DNA from: Halorubrum vacuolatum
GTDB taxonomy: Archaea > Halobacteriota > Halobacteria > Halobacteriales > Haloferacaceae
NCBI RefSeq assembly: GCF_900188065.1
Contig: NZ_FZNQ01000001.1
Span: 424,434 to 488,433, forward strand
Direction of reading: 5' to 3'
Length of the DNA: 64,000 nt
Positions 18,412 through 26,678 of this stretch are shown here, in pieces. The notes under the pieces are model-generated. The model saw only the letters and a program-made list of their open reading frames with translations. It was not told where the DNA came from and did not search any database. The position numbers and the translations under genes are program-made. Every line of letters begins with the position of its first letter. Position 1 is the stretch's first letter.

Positions 18412-19851
18412 TCAATCGCCCGCGTCGGCCTCCGCACGGTATCGCCTGCTCACCGCCTTCCAGCGGCCCGAGCGGAACAGCCCGTAGTTGATCCCGCCGG
18501 GGACGAACGACTCTAAGACGAGCGCGAGATAGAGCCCGGCGACGCCGAGCGGGGTGACGAGCCCGATCAGCGCGGCGGGTAACGCGAACAGGTAACGCCC
18601 GACCAGCGAGGCGACGAACGGCCAGCGGGTGTCGCCGGCGCCGACGAGCGCCCCGGTGGAGGTGCCGTCGAGTCCGAGGCCGACGGCGCTGATCGCGGCC
18701 ACGGCGACGAACGTCGTCGTGACGGCCAGCTCCTCGCCCCCGGACACGAAGATGGAGGCGATGGGGGAGGCAAGCAGGATCACGCCGCCGGCGACGACGA
18801 GGTACGTGACCATCGCCAAGCGAATGATCCCCGCGCCGTACGCCGCCGCTTCGGCCTCCTCGTCGGCACCGAGATGGCGGCCGACGAGCGAACTCGACGC
18901 CAGCGACATCCCCCAGTTGATGCTGTTTATCATCGACCTGACGCGCCGGGCGACCTCGAGGGCGGTCACGACGACCGGCCCGAACGAGGCGGCGATCCAG
19001 AGCAGCGGAAAGATGACGAGCCCCCCGGCGAGCCGACGGCCGATCTCCGGGGCGGACACCTCCAGAAGTCGGGTGATGACGCTCCACTCGACGGACGCGG
19101 TCGCCCGGGTGATCGGAACGGGGCTCGGCTCCATCCCCAATCCGCCATATGAGCGCCCGAGCATGCCCCACGCGAGGACGACCATCACCACGCCGGTCGA
19201 GACGGTCGTCCCGAGTGCCGCCCCGGCGACGCCCATCCCGAATCCGAAGATGAACAGCGCGCTGAGGACGACGTTGAGGAGCGCGCCCGCGGCCCGGATA
19301 ACCATCTCGGTGAAGGTGTCGCCGACGGCGGTGTAGGTCCGGCTGGCGATGAGGTTCAACAGCTCGAAGAGAACCGCAGGCGTCACGAAAAGCAGGTAGA
19401 GCGTCCCGTACCGGAGTGCGTCCGGACCCGCGCCCAACACGCCGATCAGCTCGGGGGTGAAAAAGACGAAGACGAGCATGACCGGGATCGAGACGCCGAC
19501 CGCGACGAGAACGCTCTGGGTGACGACGAGCGCGGCACGGTCCTCCCGGTCGGCCCCGTAGTTCTGCGCGACGAGGCTTACGGTTCCGCCCGCAAGCCCC
19601 AAACCGAGGAGCACGACGATGCTCCAGTAGCCGAGCGCGAACGCGAGCCCCGCGGTTCCGGCCGTCCCGACCGCGATCCCGACCATCGCGAGGTCGGCGG
19701 TCTGTTTCGACATGATCGCGAGGCCGGTGACGATCCGCGGCCACGCGAGATCGAAGGTCGGTCGGAACCGATCTGCGCCGATGATCCCCAGCCGATCGAG
19801 GAGACGCGAGAGCGCGGCGAGCGGATCCGCACGGGGACTCGGCATTGTCAT
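18412..19851 (-). CDS. MATE family efflux transporter
   Basis: 479 residues with 12 predicted helices in two six-helix halves. Characteristic segments: WPRIVTGLAIMSKQTADLAMVGIAVG in helix 1-2 and NSINWGMSLASSSLVGRHLGADEEAEA after the midpoint. Exports drugs or other organic cations using a sodium or proton gradient; substrate unknown. Two possible ATGs (19851 and 19845). Upstream of it by 90 bases is the siroheme decarboxylase gene in the same direction. Confidence 0.9.
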   Translation of the reverse strand: MTMPSPRADPLAALSRLLDRLGIIGADRFRPTFDLAWPRIVTGLAIMSKQTADLAMVGIAVGTAGTAGLAFALGYWSIVVLLGLGLAGGTVSLVAQNYGADREDRAALVVTQSVLVAVGVSIPVMLVFVFFTPELIGVLGAGPDALRYGTLYLLFVTPAVLFELLNLIASRTYTAVGDTFTEMVIRAAGALLNVVLSALFIFGFGMGVAGAALGTTVSTGVVMVVLAWGMLGRSYGGLGMEPSPVPITRATASVEWSVITRLLEVSAPEIGRRLAGGLVIFPLLWIAASFGPVVVTALEVARRVRSMINSINWGMSLASSSLVGRHLGADEEAEAAAYGAGIIRLAMVTYLVVAGGVILLASPIASIFVSGGEELAVTTTFVAVAAISAVGLGLDGTSTGALVGAGDTRWPFVASLVGRYLFALPAALIGLVTPLGVAGLYLALVLESFVPGGINYGLFRSGRWKAVSRRYRAEADAGD

Positions 19852-19941
19852 CCCTTCCGCGGGCGTACACTTGCCTTTGGCGACAGCCGGCCCGGTTGCC
19901 GGTGATGGGTCAGACGGGCGAGCGGGCCGGGAAATCGATCG

Positions 19942-21069
19942 TCAGGCGTCGTCCTCGGCGTCGGCGACGAGTTCGTCGTAACGTGCGCCCGTCTGTTTCA
20001 ACGTCTCCGTCGAGTAGAGCCGCTCGTGCTGGAAGGGGAGATACTCGGCCGCAAGCTCGTCGATCTTCGCGTCGACGGCCTCGGCCTCCCGGCCGTGGAT
20101 CATGGTGAACAGGTTGTATTCCCACTCCTGTTCGGGTCTGCGCGGTCGGTGATAACACAGCGTGACGTACGGGAGGCTCCCCACCGACTCGCCGCGTGCG
20201 TCGAGCTCGTCGTCGGGGACGTTCCAGACGACCATGCAGTTGTTCCGGAAGCCCGTGACGACGTGGTTGACGACACAGCCGATCCGCTTGATACAGCCGT
20301 CCGCGAGGAGCCGGTCCACCGCCGCGAGCGTCTCGTCGAGGTCGGCGTCGATGGCGTCGGCGATATCCGCGTAGGGGGTCGCCGTGAGCGGGAAGCCGTC
20401 CTGGATCTCGATGAGCAGGGCCGCCTCCAAGGGCGTGAGGTTTCCGCGAGCCTCCTCGGAGATGCGGGTCGCGGAAACCGTCGTCGACTCGACCGACTCG
20501 CGGGCGAACCGGTCGTCGTTGACCACGGGGAACTCGAGGTCGATGTAGTAGTCGGTGAGCATCGGGAGGTTCAACACCGTACATCCGGTTCGCTCCTCGA
20601 TCTCCGCGAGGATCGCGTCACGCCGCTCTCTGGAGCCCGCAGTGACAACGAACCACTGGTTCCACTCGTGATCGCGGCGATAGTTGTGGTTCACCTGCCG
20701 ATAGCCGTTTATTACCTCGGCGACCTCCTCGAAGCGGTCCTCGGGTGCCTGCACCGCCGCGAGCGTCGAGGAGCCGATAACGGGTGGGTTCAACACCGCG
20801 CCAAACCGGCGGAACACCCCCTGCTCGCGAAGGGTGCGGACGCGTTCGAGGACCGCGTCGCCGTCGAGCGATCCGAGGCTGGTCACGTCGCCGTCGATCG
20901 GCGCGTCATCCACCGCTCCATCTGACGATCCCTCGGAGAGCGTCGCCACGATTTCGCGGGCGACACGCTCAAACGGGTTCGGCTCCACCGGAAATCCGCT
21001 CTGGTACTCGTCGATCAGGACGGCGTCGACGGCGTCGATCCCCGCCCGCCAGTCGGCCTCCACGCTCAT
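19942..21069 (-). CDS. ahbAB: Siroheme decarboxylase, AhbA-AhbB fusion
   Basis: 375 residues made of two homologous AsnC/Lrp-like halves (about 1-180 and 190-375). Each begins with a degenerate helix-turn-helix (DEYQSGFPVEPNPFERVA; IQDGFPLTATPYADIADAI) and continues with FRRFGAVLNPPVIG or IKRIGCVVNHVVTGFRNN plus the catalytic-region NHNYRRDHEWNQWFVV and TLCYHRPRRPEQEWEYNLF. AhbA and AhbB together decarboxylate siroheme to didecarboxysiroheme in the alternative heme route (also NirDLGH for heme d1). In one chain both subunits are covalently paired. Name assumes heme b synthesis; heme d1 synthesis cannot be excluded from this window. Confidence 0.82.
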   Translation of the reverse strand: MSVEADWRAGIDAVDAVLIDEYQSGFPVEPNPFERVAREIVATLSEGSSDGAVDDAPIDGDVTSLGSLDGDAVLERVRTLREQGVFRRFGAVLNPPVIGSSTLAAVQAPEDRFEEVAEVINGYRQVNHNYRRDHEWNQWFVVTAGSRERRDAILAEIEERTGCTVLNLPMLTDYYIDLEFPVVNDDRFARESVESTTVSATRISEEARGNLTPLEAALLIEIQDGFPLTATPYADIADAIDADLDETLAAVDRLLADGCIKRIGCVVNHVVTGFRNNCMVVWNVPDDELDARGESVGSLPYVTLCYHRPRRPEQEWEYNLFTMIHGREAEAVDAKIDELAAEYLPFQHERLYSTETLKQTGARYDELVADAEDDA

Positions 21070-21156
21070 TGGTCGAGTAAGGGGTCGTGGCTATCTACGG
21101 GTTTCGATGGGAAAGGGAGCATCCGGGTCCGGGGGCCGGACGCGCTGGCTGGCGGT

Positions 21157-21318
21157 TCAGTCGGTCGATCCGCTCGCGGTCCCGGTGGTCGGTTCGAAGG
21201 GCCGGGCACTCGCATGGAGCTGTTCCGGGGAGCAGCCGGCGACCATCGCGGCCGCCTCGATCGTGAGCGTTCCGGACCGGTAGAGCGTCAGCGCGCTTGC
21301 CACGGAGTGGGTCGTCAT
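21157..21318 (-). CDS. Small helix-turn-helix-like protein (DUF7317-like)
   Basis: 53 residues from ATG 21318: SVASALTLYRSGTLTIEAAA then MVAGCSPEQLHASARP. This is the compact three-helix pattern of a haloarchaea-only family (I recall DUF7317) that resembles UPF0175/HTH antitoxin-like DNA-binding proteins. TATA motif TTATAAATAC lies about 28 bases before the ATG, so the mRNA is probably leaderless. It sits between ahbAB (same strand) and divergent trpD2; role unknown. Confidence 0.7.
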   Translation of the reverse strand: MTTHSVASALTLYRSGTLTIEAAAMVAGCSPEQLHASARPFEPTTGTASGSTD

Positions 21319-21342
21319 CGTGTTCAACCACACATATACTGC

Positions 21343-21356
21343 AGGTATTTATAATT
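21343..21356 (-). promoter_or_regulatory. TATA box of the DUF7317-like gene
   Basis: Reads AATTATAAATACCTG on the minus strand. Position about 28 bases before the ATG at 21318 is typical for leaderless haloarchaeal genes. Confidence 0.65.
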
Positions 21357-21418
21357 CTATCGGGTTTTAGCGTTCGTACGTAGCTCGAAAACGGATCGAG
21401 CGTCATGTATTCTGCATC

Positions 21419-21444
21419 ACAAACGCGTATGAGTGCGCGTTTGT
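21419..21444. promoter_or_regulatory. 26-bp perfect inverted repeat, candidate operator
   Basis: ACAAACGCG - eight-base centre - CGCGTTTGT, nine perfect base pairs. A TATA-like motif (TTCATATATG, 21449-21458) follows immediately on the plus strand. Position between divergent DUF7317-like and trpD2 genes suits a repressor site. Confidence 0.55.
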
Positions 21445-21661
21445 AAAATTCATATATGTGCCTGAGTGACACACTACGGGGGCGTGAACCACCGATCCAT
21501 CCACCTTCGGTGAGTTCGCCGCGCGCCGCCGGCTCACCGGTGATCCCGCAGTCGGCCGGAGCGAGGGATATCGACGGCCGTCGCCGCGTGTCCCACCGCG
21601 GTTTCCCACGCGTTGGGAGACGAACGGGAGGCTTTTGGGTTGCGCCCCCGAATTCGCGGAC

Positions 21662-22741
21662 ATGGCTCAGGCGACCCAGGAGTTCGGCGAGTGGCCCCTC
21701 AAGCGGCTGATGACCGAGGTCTGCGGATCGGGACATAAGTCCGCGGACGACTTGACGCGCGCACAGGCGACCGAGGCGTTCGAGCGGATCCTCGCGGGCG
21801 AGCCCGACCACACCACCCTCGGGGCGTTCTGGCTCGCGAACCGCTGGAAGCGGAACACCCCCGAGGAACTCGGCGCCTATACCGACGTGATGTGTGAGCG
21901 CGTGGAGTACGCCGAACCGGACTGTGACCCCGTCGACTGCGGGGCCAACTACGACGGGAAGGGCCGAACCGCGATCCTCGGCGTCGCCGCCGGCTGCGTC
22001 GCGGCCGCCGCCGGCACGCCGATCGTCGTCCACTCCGGCGATCGCGTGCCGACCCAGAAGCAGGACGCGTATAAACACGTCCTCGACGAGCTCGGCGTCG
22101 CCACCGAGCTGACGCCGCGCGACTCCGCCGCGATGGTCGATGAGACCGGCTTCGGCTTTTATTACCAGCCCGCGTTCAACCCCGCGATCGACGACCTGTT
22201 CGAGCGCCGCGACATGATGGGCGTTCGGACGTTCGTGAACACGATCGAGACGATCGCCAATCCCGCAGGCGCGTCGACGCACCTCGGCTCCTTTTATCAC
22301 CTCGCGTTCGCGAAGAAGGTGACCGACACGTTCGTCGCGAGCGAGTTCCACGACCTCGACCGCGTTCTCATGTTCCAGGGGATGGAGGGCTATGACGACG
22401 TGCGACCCGGCTACACCAAGGTCGCCGAGTGGGACGCCGACGGCGGCGACGGCGAGCCGACCTTCGATGACTTCGAGATCGAGACCGCCGAGTACGGCAT
22501 GGACCTCGAAAGCGAGGACCTCGAAGTGGAAGACGTCGCCGTCGACTCCGCAACGATCACCGAGGCGGTGCTCTCGGGGGAGCGGGAGGGTGACTTCGCG
22601 GACGCCGTGGCGCTCAACGCCGCGTTGCGGATCTACGCCGGCGAGGATGCCGACTCGATCGACGAGGGGCTGACGCTCGCATGCGAGGCCATCGACGACG
22701 GGTCGGCCGCGGCCGTACTTGAGGACCTCCGGGCGTTCTGA
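21662..22741 (+). CDS. trpD2: Anthranilate phosphoribosyltransferase-like protein (TrpD2 family)
   Basis: 359 residues from ATG 21662. N-terminal helical domain (LKRLMTEVCGSGHKSADDLTRAQATEAFERILAGEPDHTTLGAFWLANRWKRNTPEEL, split here) is the TrpD fold; FNPAIDDLFERRDMMGVRTFVNTIETIANPAGA corresponds to the conserved anthranilate-site region. The PRPP loop that reads GTGGD in true TrpD is here CGANYDGKGRT, so this belongs to the TrpD2-like branch, whose members bind nucleic acid and may not make phosphoribosyl anthranilate. No other trp gene is nearby, which agrees with that. Cytoplasmic. Confidence 0.78.
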   Translation: MAQATQEFGEWPLKRLMTEVCGSGHKSADDLTRAQATEAFERILAGEPDHTTLGAFWLANRWKRNTPEELGAYTDVMCERVEYAEPDCDPVDCGANYDGKGRTAILGVAAGCVAAAAGTPIVVHSGDRVPTQKQDAYKHVLDELGVATELTPRDSAAMVDETGFGFYYQPAFNPAIDDLFERRDMMGVRTFVNTIETIANPAGASTHLGSFYHLAFAKKVTDTFVASEFHDLDRVLMFQGMEGYDDVRPGYTKVAEWDADGGDGEPTFDDFEIETAEYGMDLESEDLEVEDVAVDSATITEAVLSGEREGDFADAVALNAALRIYAGEDADSIDEGLTLACEAIDDGSAAAVLEDLRAF

Positions 22742-22786
22742 GAGCGCCCGGACCGGCGACCCACCTTTTAAAAGCCGGGCGTTCGC

Positions 22787-23617
22787 TCACTCGGGAGCCG
22801 GCGGCATCGACCGTTTGTGGGCGCTCCGTTCGTAGAGTTCCACGACGCGGTCGACGGCCGCCTTCGGGACGTCAAGTTCCCGGACGATCGCCGACCGTGA
22901 GAGGCCGCCGTCGACGTGAACGGCGAGGATCGCATCGACGGTGTCGTAATCGAGCCCCATCTCCTCGGCGTCGGTTTGTCCGCTCCACATCCCCGCGGTC
23001 GGCTCCTGCATGACGAGGTCGTACGGGACGCCGACGTGGGCGGCCAGCTGGCGAACCTGCATCTTGTAGAGGTTTCCGATCGGGTTGCAGTCGACCGCCT
23101 GGTCACCGTATTTGGTGAAATAGCCCGTCATCGCCTCCGCACGGTTGCCGGTGCCGAGGACGACCCGGTTCTCCGCGTTGGCGACGAAGTAGTTACAGAC
23201 CGCCCGCGTCCGGACGAAAACGTTCCCCTTCGCCATTCGGCTCTCGGCCGCCTCGGGAAGCGCCTCGAAAAATGCGTCCGCGATCGGCTGGATCTCGACC
23301 ACGTCGTACTCGATCCCGAGGGCCTCGGCGACGCGCTCGGCGTCGCTCATCACGTCCGGGTCGTTGACTTCGGATGGCATCGTGATCCCGTGAAGCCCCT
23401 CCGGGCCGAGCGCCTCGACCGCGAGATACGCGGTGAGCGTCGAGTCGATCCCGCCGGAGAGGCCGAGGACAGCACCGTCAGCCCCCGCCCCGTCGACCGT
23501 CTCGGCGATGAACGAGACGATCCCTTCACGGGTCGTTTCGAGTTCGTCCTCGGACAGTCGAAGGTCGAGCGGCGGGTCGTCCGACAGCAGTACGGTCTCC
23601 GTCGACGTCTGGCTCAT
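22787..23617 (-). CDS. nadE: NAD+ synthase
   Basis: 276 residues. PP-loop signature LGLSGGIDSTLTAYLA (ATP pyrophosphatase), GTGNRAEAMTGYFTKYGDQAVDCNPIGNLYK and KAAVDRVVELYERSAHKR, all standard for ammonia- or glutamine-dependent NadE; no glutaminase domain, so ammonia is the likely donor unless a separate amidotransferase exists. It adenylates and amidates NaAD to NAD in the cytoplasm. An inverted repeat and TATA box lie in its leader region (23660-23692). Confidence 0.95.
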   Translation of the reverse strand: MSQTSTETVLLSDDPPLDLRLSEDELETTREGIVSFIAETVDGAGADGAVLGLSGGIDSTLTAYLAVEALGPEGLHGITMPSEVNDPDVMSDAERVAEALGIEYDVVEIQPIADAFFEALPEAAESRMAKGNVFVRTRAVCNYFVANAENRVVLGTGNRAEAMTGYFTKYGDQAVDCNPIGNLYKMQVRQLAAHVGVPYDLVMQEPTAGMWSGQTDAEEMGLDYDTVDAILAVHVDGGLSRSAIVRELDVPKAAVDRVVELYERSAHKRSMPPAPE

Positions 23618-23659
23618 GGAGGTGAAGTGGGGCTCGGTCGACTAATAGCTCGTCGTTCG

Positions 23660-23692
23660 TCGGATATCGGTGGTCGTATATCCGATTTTATA
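23660..23692 (-). promoter_or_regulatory. Promoter and inverted repeat upstream of nadE
   Basis: TCGGATAT - ten bases - ATATCCGA (23660-23685) is an 8-bp inverted repeat directly downstream of a minus-strand TATA box (TATAAAAT, 23685-23692). The repeat would cover the transcription start, the place for a repressor operator of NAD synthesis. Confidence 0.5.
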
Positions 23693-23759
23693 CGGAAAAG
23701 AAAACGGATAGGAAATAATCGGCGCGTTCCGGACGGCTCATGTGTGGATCGACCGTCCC

Positions 23760-24170
23760 TTATTCGTCTTCGAACACGCCGCGCCGGATCAACGGAACGA
23801 GCCCGACGAGCCCGAAGACGACCGCGAACCCGCCCACGTAAAGCAGTTGGGAGACCGGATCGGGCGGCGAGAGGATCGTTCCGGCGATCACGGCGACGAC
23901 CACGGTGAGCGCCCCCCACGCGAGCAGGAGTTCGGTCCGTGACGCCGGCTTTCTCCGGGCTCCGATCCAGCGGGTGAAGACGGCATAGACCGGAACGACG
24001 AGGAACGGGACGAAGATCGCGGCCGCCGTGAGAAACGTTCGAGCGAGGCCGCCCATGCCGCGTGCGGCGGCATCGCGGTTGAGCACGTAGCCGATCGCGA
24101 CCACGCTCGCGAGGAGCAGGATCGCCAGCACGCCCGCGAGAACGGCCCCGCCGAGTCCGAGAGCGGTCAT
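23760..24170 (-). CDS. Four-helix membrane protein, unknown function
   Basis: 136 residues with membrane helices at about 5-27, 42-64, 82-101 and 107-128. Charged loop FTRWIGARRKPASRTE between helices 2 and 3. No conserved polar motif recognised. The frame stays open upstream through a duplicated 18-bp segment, so a longer N-terminus is possible, but ATG 24170 begins right at the first helix as expected. Confidence 0.6.
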   Translation of the reverse strand: MTALGLGGAVLAGVLAILLLASVVAIGYVLNRDAAARGMGGLARTFLTAAAIFVPFLVVPVYAVFTRWIGARRKPASRTELLLAWGALTVVVAVIAGTILSPPDPVSQLLYVGGFAVVFGLVGLVPLIRRGVFEDE

Positions 24171-24175
24171 GGTGC

Positions 24176-24211
24176 CCTCCGCAGGTGTGTCGGCCTCCGC
24201 AGCTGTGTCGA
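24176..24211. repeat. 18-bp tandem duplication just upstream of a start codon
   Basis: CCTCCGCAGGTGTGTCGG (24176-24193) and CCTCCGCAGCTGTGTCGA (24194-24211), six bases before the start codon of the four-helix protein. Period is a multiple of three and the frame is open through it. Confidence 0.7.
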
Positions 24212-24392
24212 CCTCGTCGGGCGACCGCCCCCAGCGACGAGGGACTGGTGGGCCGGACCGATCGCATCGACGATACCGCGGGCGATTCCGATCGGGATTC
24301 GGTTCATACAGGTGGAGTGATAGCCGATCACTAATAGACCCGCCGTCGTGTGGAGCCGATCCGCCCGATGTGGCGGGAACACTCGACGGCGT

Positions 24393-25484
24393 TCAGGTGG
24401 TATCGCGGCGGTACCTGACCTCGCGAAGGAGGTCGCGACGTGTCCGTTCGCTCGTCCGCAAGGTGGCGTGAACCGCGAGCGAGGCGGCGAAGGCGATCGT
24501 TCCGAGCTTGCCGCCGGTTCCCGCGAGGAACGGCGCGGTCGCGACGACGAGGACTCCCACGAGCAGCCCGGCGACCGCGACCCATCGGGTGTGGGAGATC
24601 CGTCCCGTATCGGTCATTCCTGCGAAGGACGCGCCGAACGCGGTCGCGGCGAGGAACGCGCCGTCGCCGACCGGCAAGAACGGAAGGCCGATCGCGGCTG
24701 CGACACCGACCAGCCCGGAAGCAAGCACGGTGTCACCGGTGAGCCGAACGTGCAGGAGGAACGTCGCGGCCGCAGCGAGGCCGCCGACCGCGAGCGCCAT
24801 CGCCGCCGTGGTCGGGTCGGGTATCATCGTCGTCGGCGTCTCGGACGACGCGAGCAATGTGATGGAGACGACGCCGACGAACGCGGTCGTCCCGAGCTTT
24901 CCACCGACGCCCTGATAGACGGGCCGGGCGACGAGAAAGAGCATCGAGGCGGCGACCGCCGCAGCGGCCGTCGACGCGTAGCTTCCGAGGACGGCCGGTG
25001 AGGTCATGCCAACGAACGCGCCACAGTAGGCCGGGACCGCGCGGTGCGGGAACAGGAGTCCCGCACCGACGCCGACGAGGGAAGCCCCGAGAACGACGGA
25101 TACCTCGCCCTCCACGGCGAGTCCATAGGTGACGATCGCGCCGGCGACGATCGCGACCGCGATCGCTCCATCCTCCCGCGCCCCCGGTCGATCAGCGAGC
25201 CGGCCGATGAGCTGATCGGGACGCTCGCGACTCGGCCGCGTGGAGGAGTGCTCCCACCGCGCACGGATGACGAGCGTCCGGAGGAACCGCCACTCCGCGA
25301 CGATAGCTACGAGGACCGCGAACAGCCCACCGACGAGCCCGAGGGTGACGGGAAGCGGCGCGTGTTCGACCGTGCCGGCGATGCCGACCGCGACGAGCGT
25401 GATCGCGGCGAGCGAAAGGAGCAGACAGCCGATCGCCGTCCATACGCCGATTGCGACGGGTCGGTCTCGACTCCCTGCGGTCAC
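24393..25484 (-). CDS. Polytopic membrane protein, unknown function
   Basis: 363 residues starting at GTG 25484, whose first bases overlap the stop codon of the NUDIX gene (TTGTGA), indicating translational coupling. About ten to eleven helices. The soluble loop after helix 2 is rich in Arg/Glu (about residues 65-100). Repeated Gly-Lys-Leu-Gly segments (QGVGGKLGTTAF and GTGGKLGTIAF) mark two equivalent halves, suggesting an internal duplication. No transporter family assigned. Confidence 0.6.
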   Translation of the reverse strand: MTAGSRDRPVAIGVWTAIGCLLLSLAAITLVAVGIAGTVEHAPLPVTLGLVGGLFAVLVAIVAEWRFLRTLVIRARWEHSSTRPSRERPDQLIGRLADRPGAREDGAIAVAIVAGAIVTYGLAVEGEVSVVLGASLVGVGAGLLFPHRAVPAYCGAFVGMTSPAVLGSYASTAAAAVAASMLFLVARPVYQGVGGKLGTTAFVGVVSITLLASSETPTTMIPDPTTAAMALAVGGLAAAATFLLHVRLTGDTVLASGLVGVAAAIGLPFLPVGDGAFLAATAFGASFAGMTDTGRISHTRWVAVAGLLVGVLVVATAPFLAGTGGKLGTIAFAASLAVHATLRTSERTRRDLLREVRYRRDTT

Positions 25485-26191
25485 AATGCACCGTCGTACG
25501 CCGCGAGGAGAAGTCCTTCGAGCGTCGCGTCGTTCGTCGGCGGCTCCCGGGCGACCGCGATCGCCTCCTCGACCGGGACGGTCCGGGGGACGAGGAACTC
25601 GTTGGAGTCGGCCTCCGCCTCCACGGGTTCGAGCCCCTCGGCGAGGACGTACCCGCGTGCGTGTCTGAGCAGACCGGTCGTGCACCAGACCTCCTGCAGC
25701 AGGGTCGTCGAGTCGGGTGCAAAGCCGGTCTCCTCGGCGAGTTCGCGGGCACCGGCCTCCGTGTACGACTCGCCGGGTTCGACGATCCCTGCGGGCAGTT
25801 CGAGGCTCGTCTGCCGTGTCGCCGGGCGGTACTGCTCGACGAAGAGGACGTGTCCGTCCGCGATCGCGATCACGACGGTCGCCGGCGGCAGCTCCGCCCA
25901 GTAGTAGTTTTTCAGTCGACCGTCGGGCTGTTCGACGCGATCGTAGCCGCCGACGAACCAGCCGGAGTCGTACTCGACGGCGACCTCCTCGACGGGCCAC
26001 TCCGGCTCGCCTGGGAGCGAATGGAGACGGCCGTCGGAAAAGGCGGGCAGGTCGCGGAGATCCGCCGCGGGATCGACGGCGAGGGGCGGTTCGTCACCGT
26101 CGTTACCGACCGGCGATCCGTCATCGTCGTTACCGACCGGCGATCCGTCATCGTCGCCACCGGCCGGCGTGGGATCGGACTCGCCGGTCAT
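25481..26191 (-). CDS. NUDIX hydrolase (ADP-ribose pyrophosphatase type)
   Basis: 236 residues. The Nudix box is complete: GIVEPGESYTEAGARELAEE followed by TGF (Gx5Ex7REUxEExGU). The domain begins around residue 60; flanking FVEQYRPATRQTSLELPAG is the pattern of ADP-sugar pyrophosphatases. Hydrolyses nucleoside diphosphate-X compounds. Residues 8-36 are a repetitive Asp-rich tail (GSPVGNDD units) encoded by a 27-bp tandem repeat. Overlaps both neighbours by four bases, so the three genes 26571-24393 form one operon. Confidence 0.88.
   Translation of the reverse strand: MTGESDPTPAGGDDDGSPVGNDDDGSPVGNDGDEPPLAVDPAADLRDLPAFSDGRLHSLPGEPEWPVEEVAVEYDSGWFVGGYDRVEQPDGRLKNYYWAELPPATVVIAIADGHVLFVEQYRPATRQTSLELPAGIVEPGESYTEAGARELAEETGFAPDSTTLLQEVWCTTGLLRHARGYVLAEGLEPVEAEADSNEFLVPRTVPVEEAIAVAREPPTNDATLEGLLLAAYDGAL
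26102..26170. repeat. 27-bp tandem repeat coding the NUDIX N-terminal tail
   Basis: Units at 26102-26128 and 26129-26155 are identical, a degraded unit follows, and a partial one precedes. Codes SPVGNDDDG units. Confidence 0.8.
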
Positions 26192-26571
26192 GGTTGGACG
26201 ATCCGCACGTGGTAGATCCGTCCGTCGTACTCGACGCGGACCCCCTCGTCGGTCTCGGCCGCCGAGAGGGTGTGTGTCAGCGAGTCGACCTCATCGAACG
26301 GGGTGTGTGTGAACCACTCCTTGAGCCCGAACGGACCCATCTGGTAGCCCTCCGATCGGCCGTCATCGCTCGCGAGCGCGCTCGTCAGATAGGGATACCG
26401 GCGTTCGGAGACGTCGTTGACGTCGACGGCTTCCTCGTCCGTTTCGATCGCATCGACCGTGAGATAATACGGGTCGCCCGTCCCGAGATAACTCGGGAGC
26501 GCGCCCAACGCGAGCAGCGCGACGATGACCAGCGCGATGGCAATGAGGAGATTCCGGGTGACCCGGCGCAT
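26188..26571 (-). CDS. Single-pass membrane protein, first gene of NUDIX operon
   Basis: 127 residues from ATG 26571 (MRRVTRNLLIAIALVIVALLALG), one N-terminal membrane helix (about 7-28) and an extracytoplasmic domain with YYLTVDAIETDEEAVDVNDVSERRYPYL. Stop overlaps the NUDIX ATG (ATGA). Family not recognised; it is a haloarchaeal-type small envelope protein. Confidence 0.65.
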   Translation of the reverse strand: MRRVTRNLLIAIALVIVALLALGALPSYLGTGDPYYLTVDAIETDEEAVDVNDVSERRYPYLTSALASDDGRSEGYQMGPFGLKEWFTHTPFDEVDSLTHTLSAAETDEGVRVEYDGRIYHVRIVQP

Positions 26572-26678
26572 GGACGGAGATACGTGCCGACGCCGAATAC
26601 CGGTTTCGAACCGATCCAACAACGGACGGCAGTGTGGCTCGTTCGGGTCACGCCGAGACGGACACCGACGATCGATGC

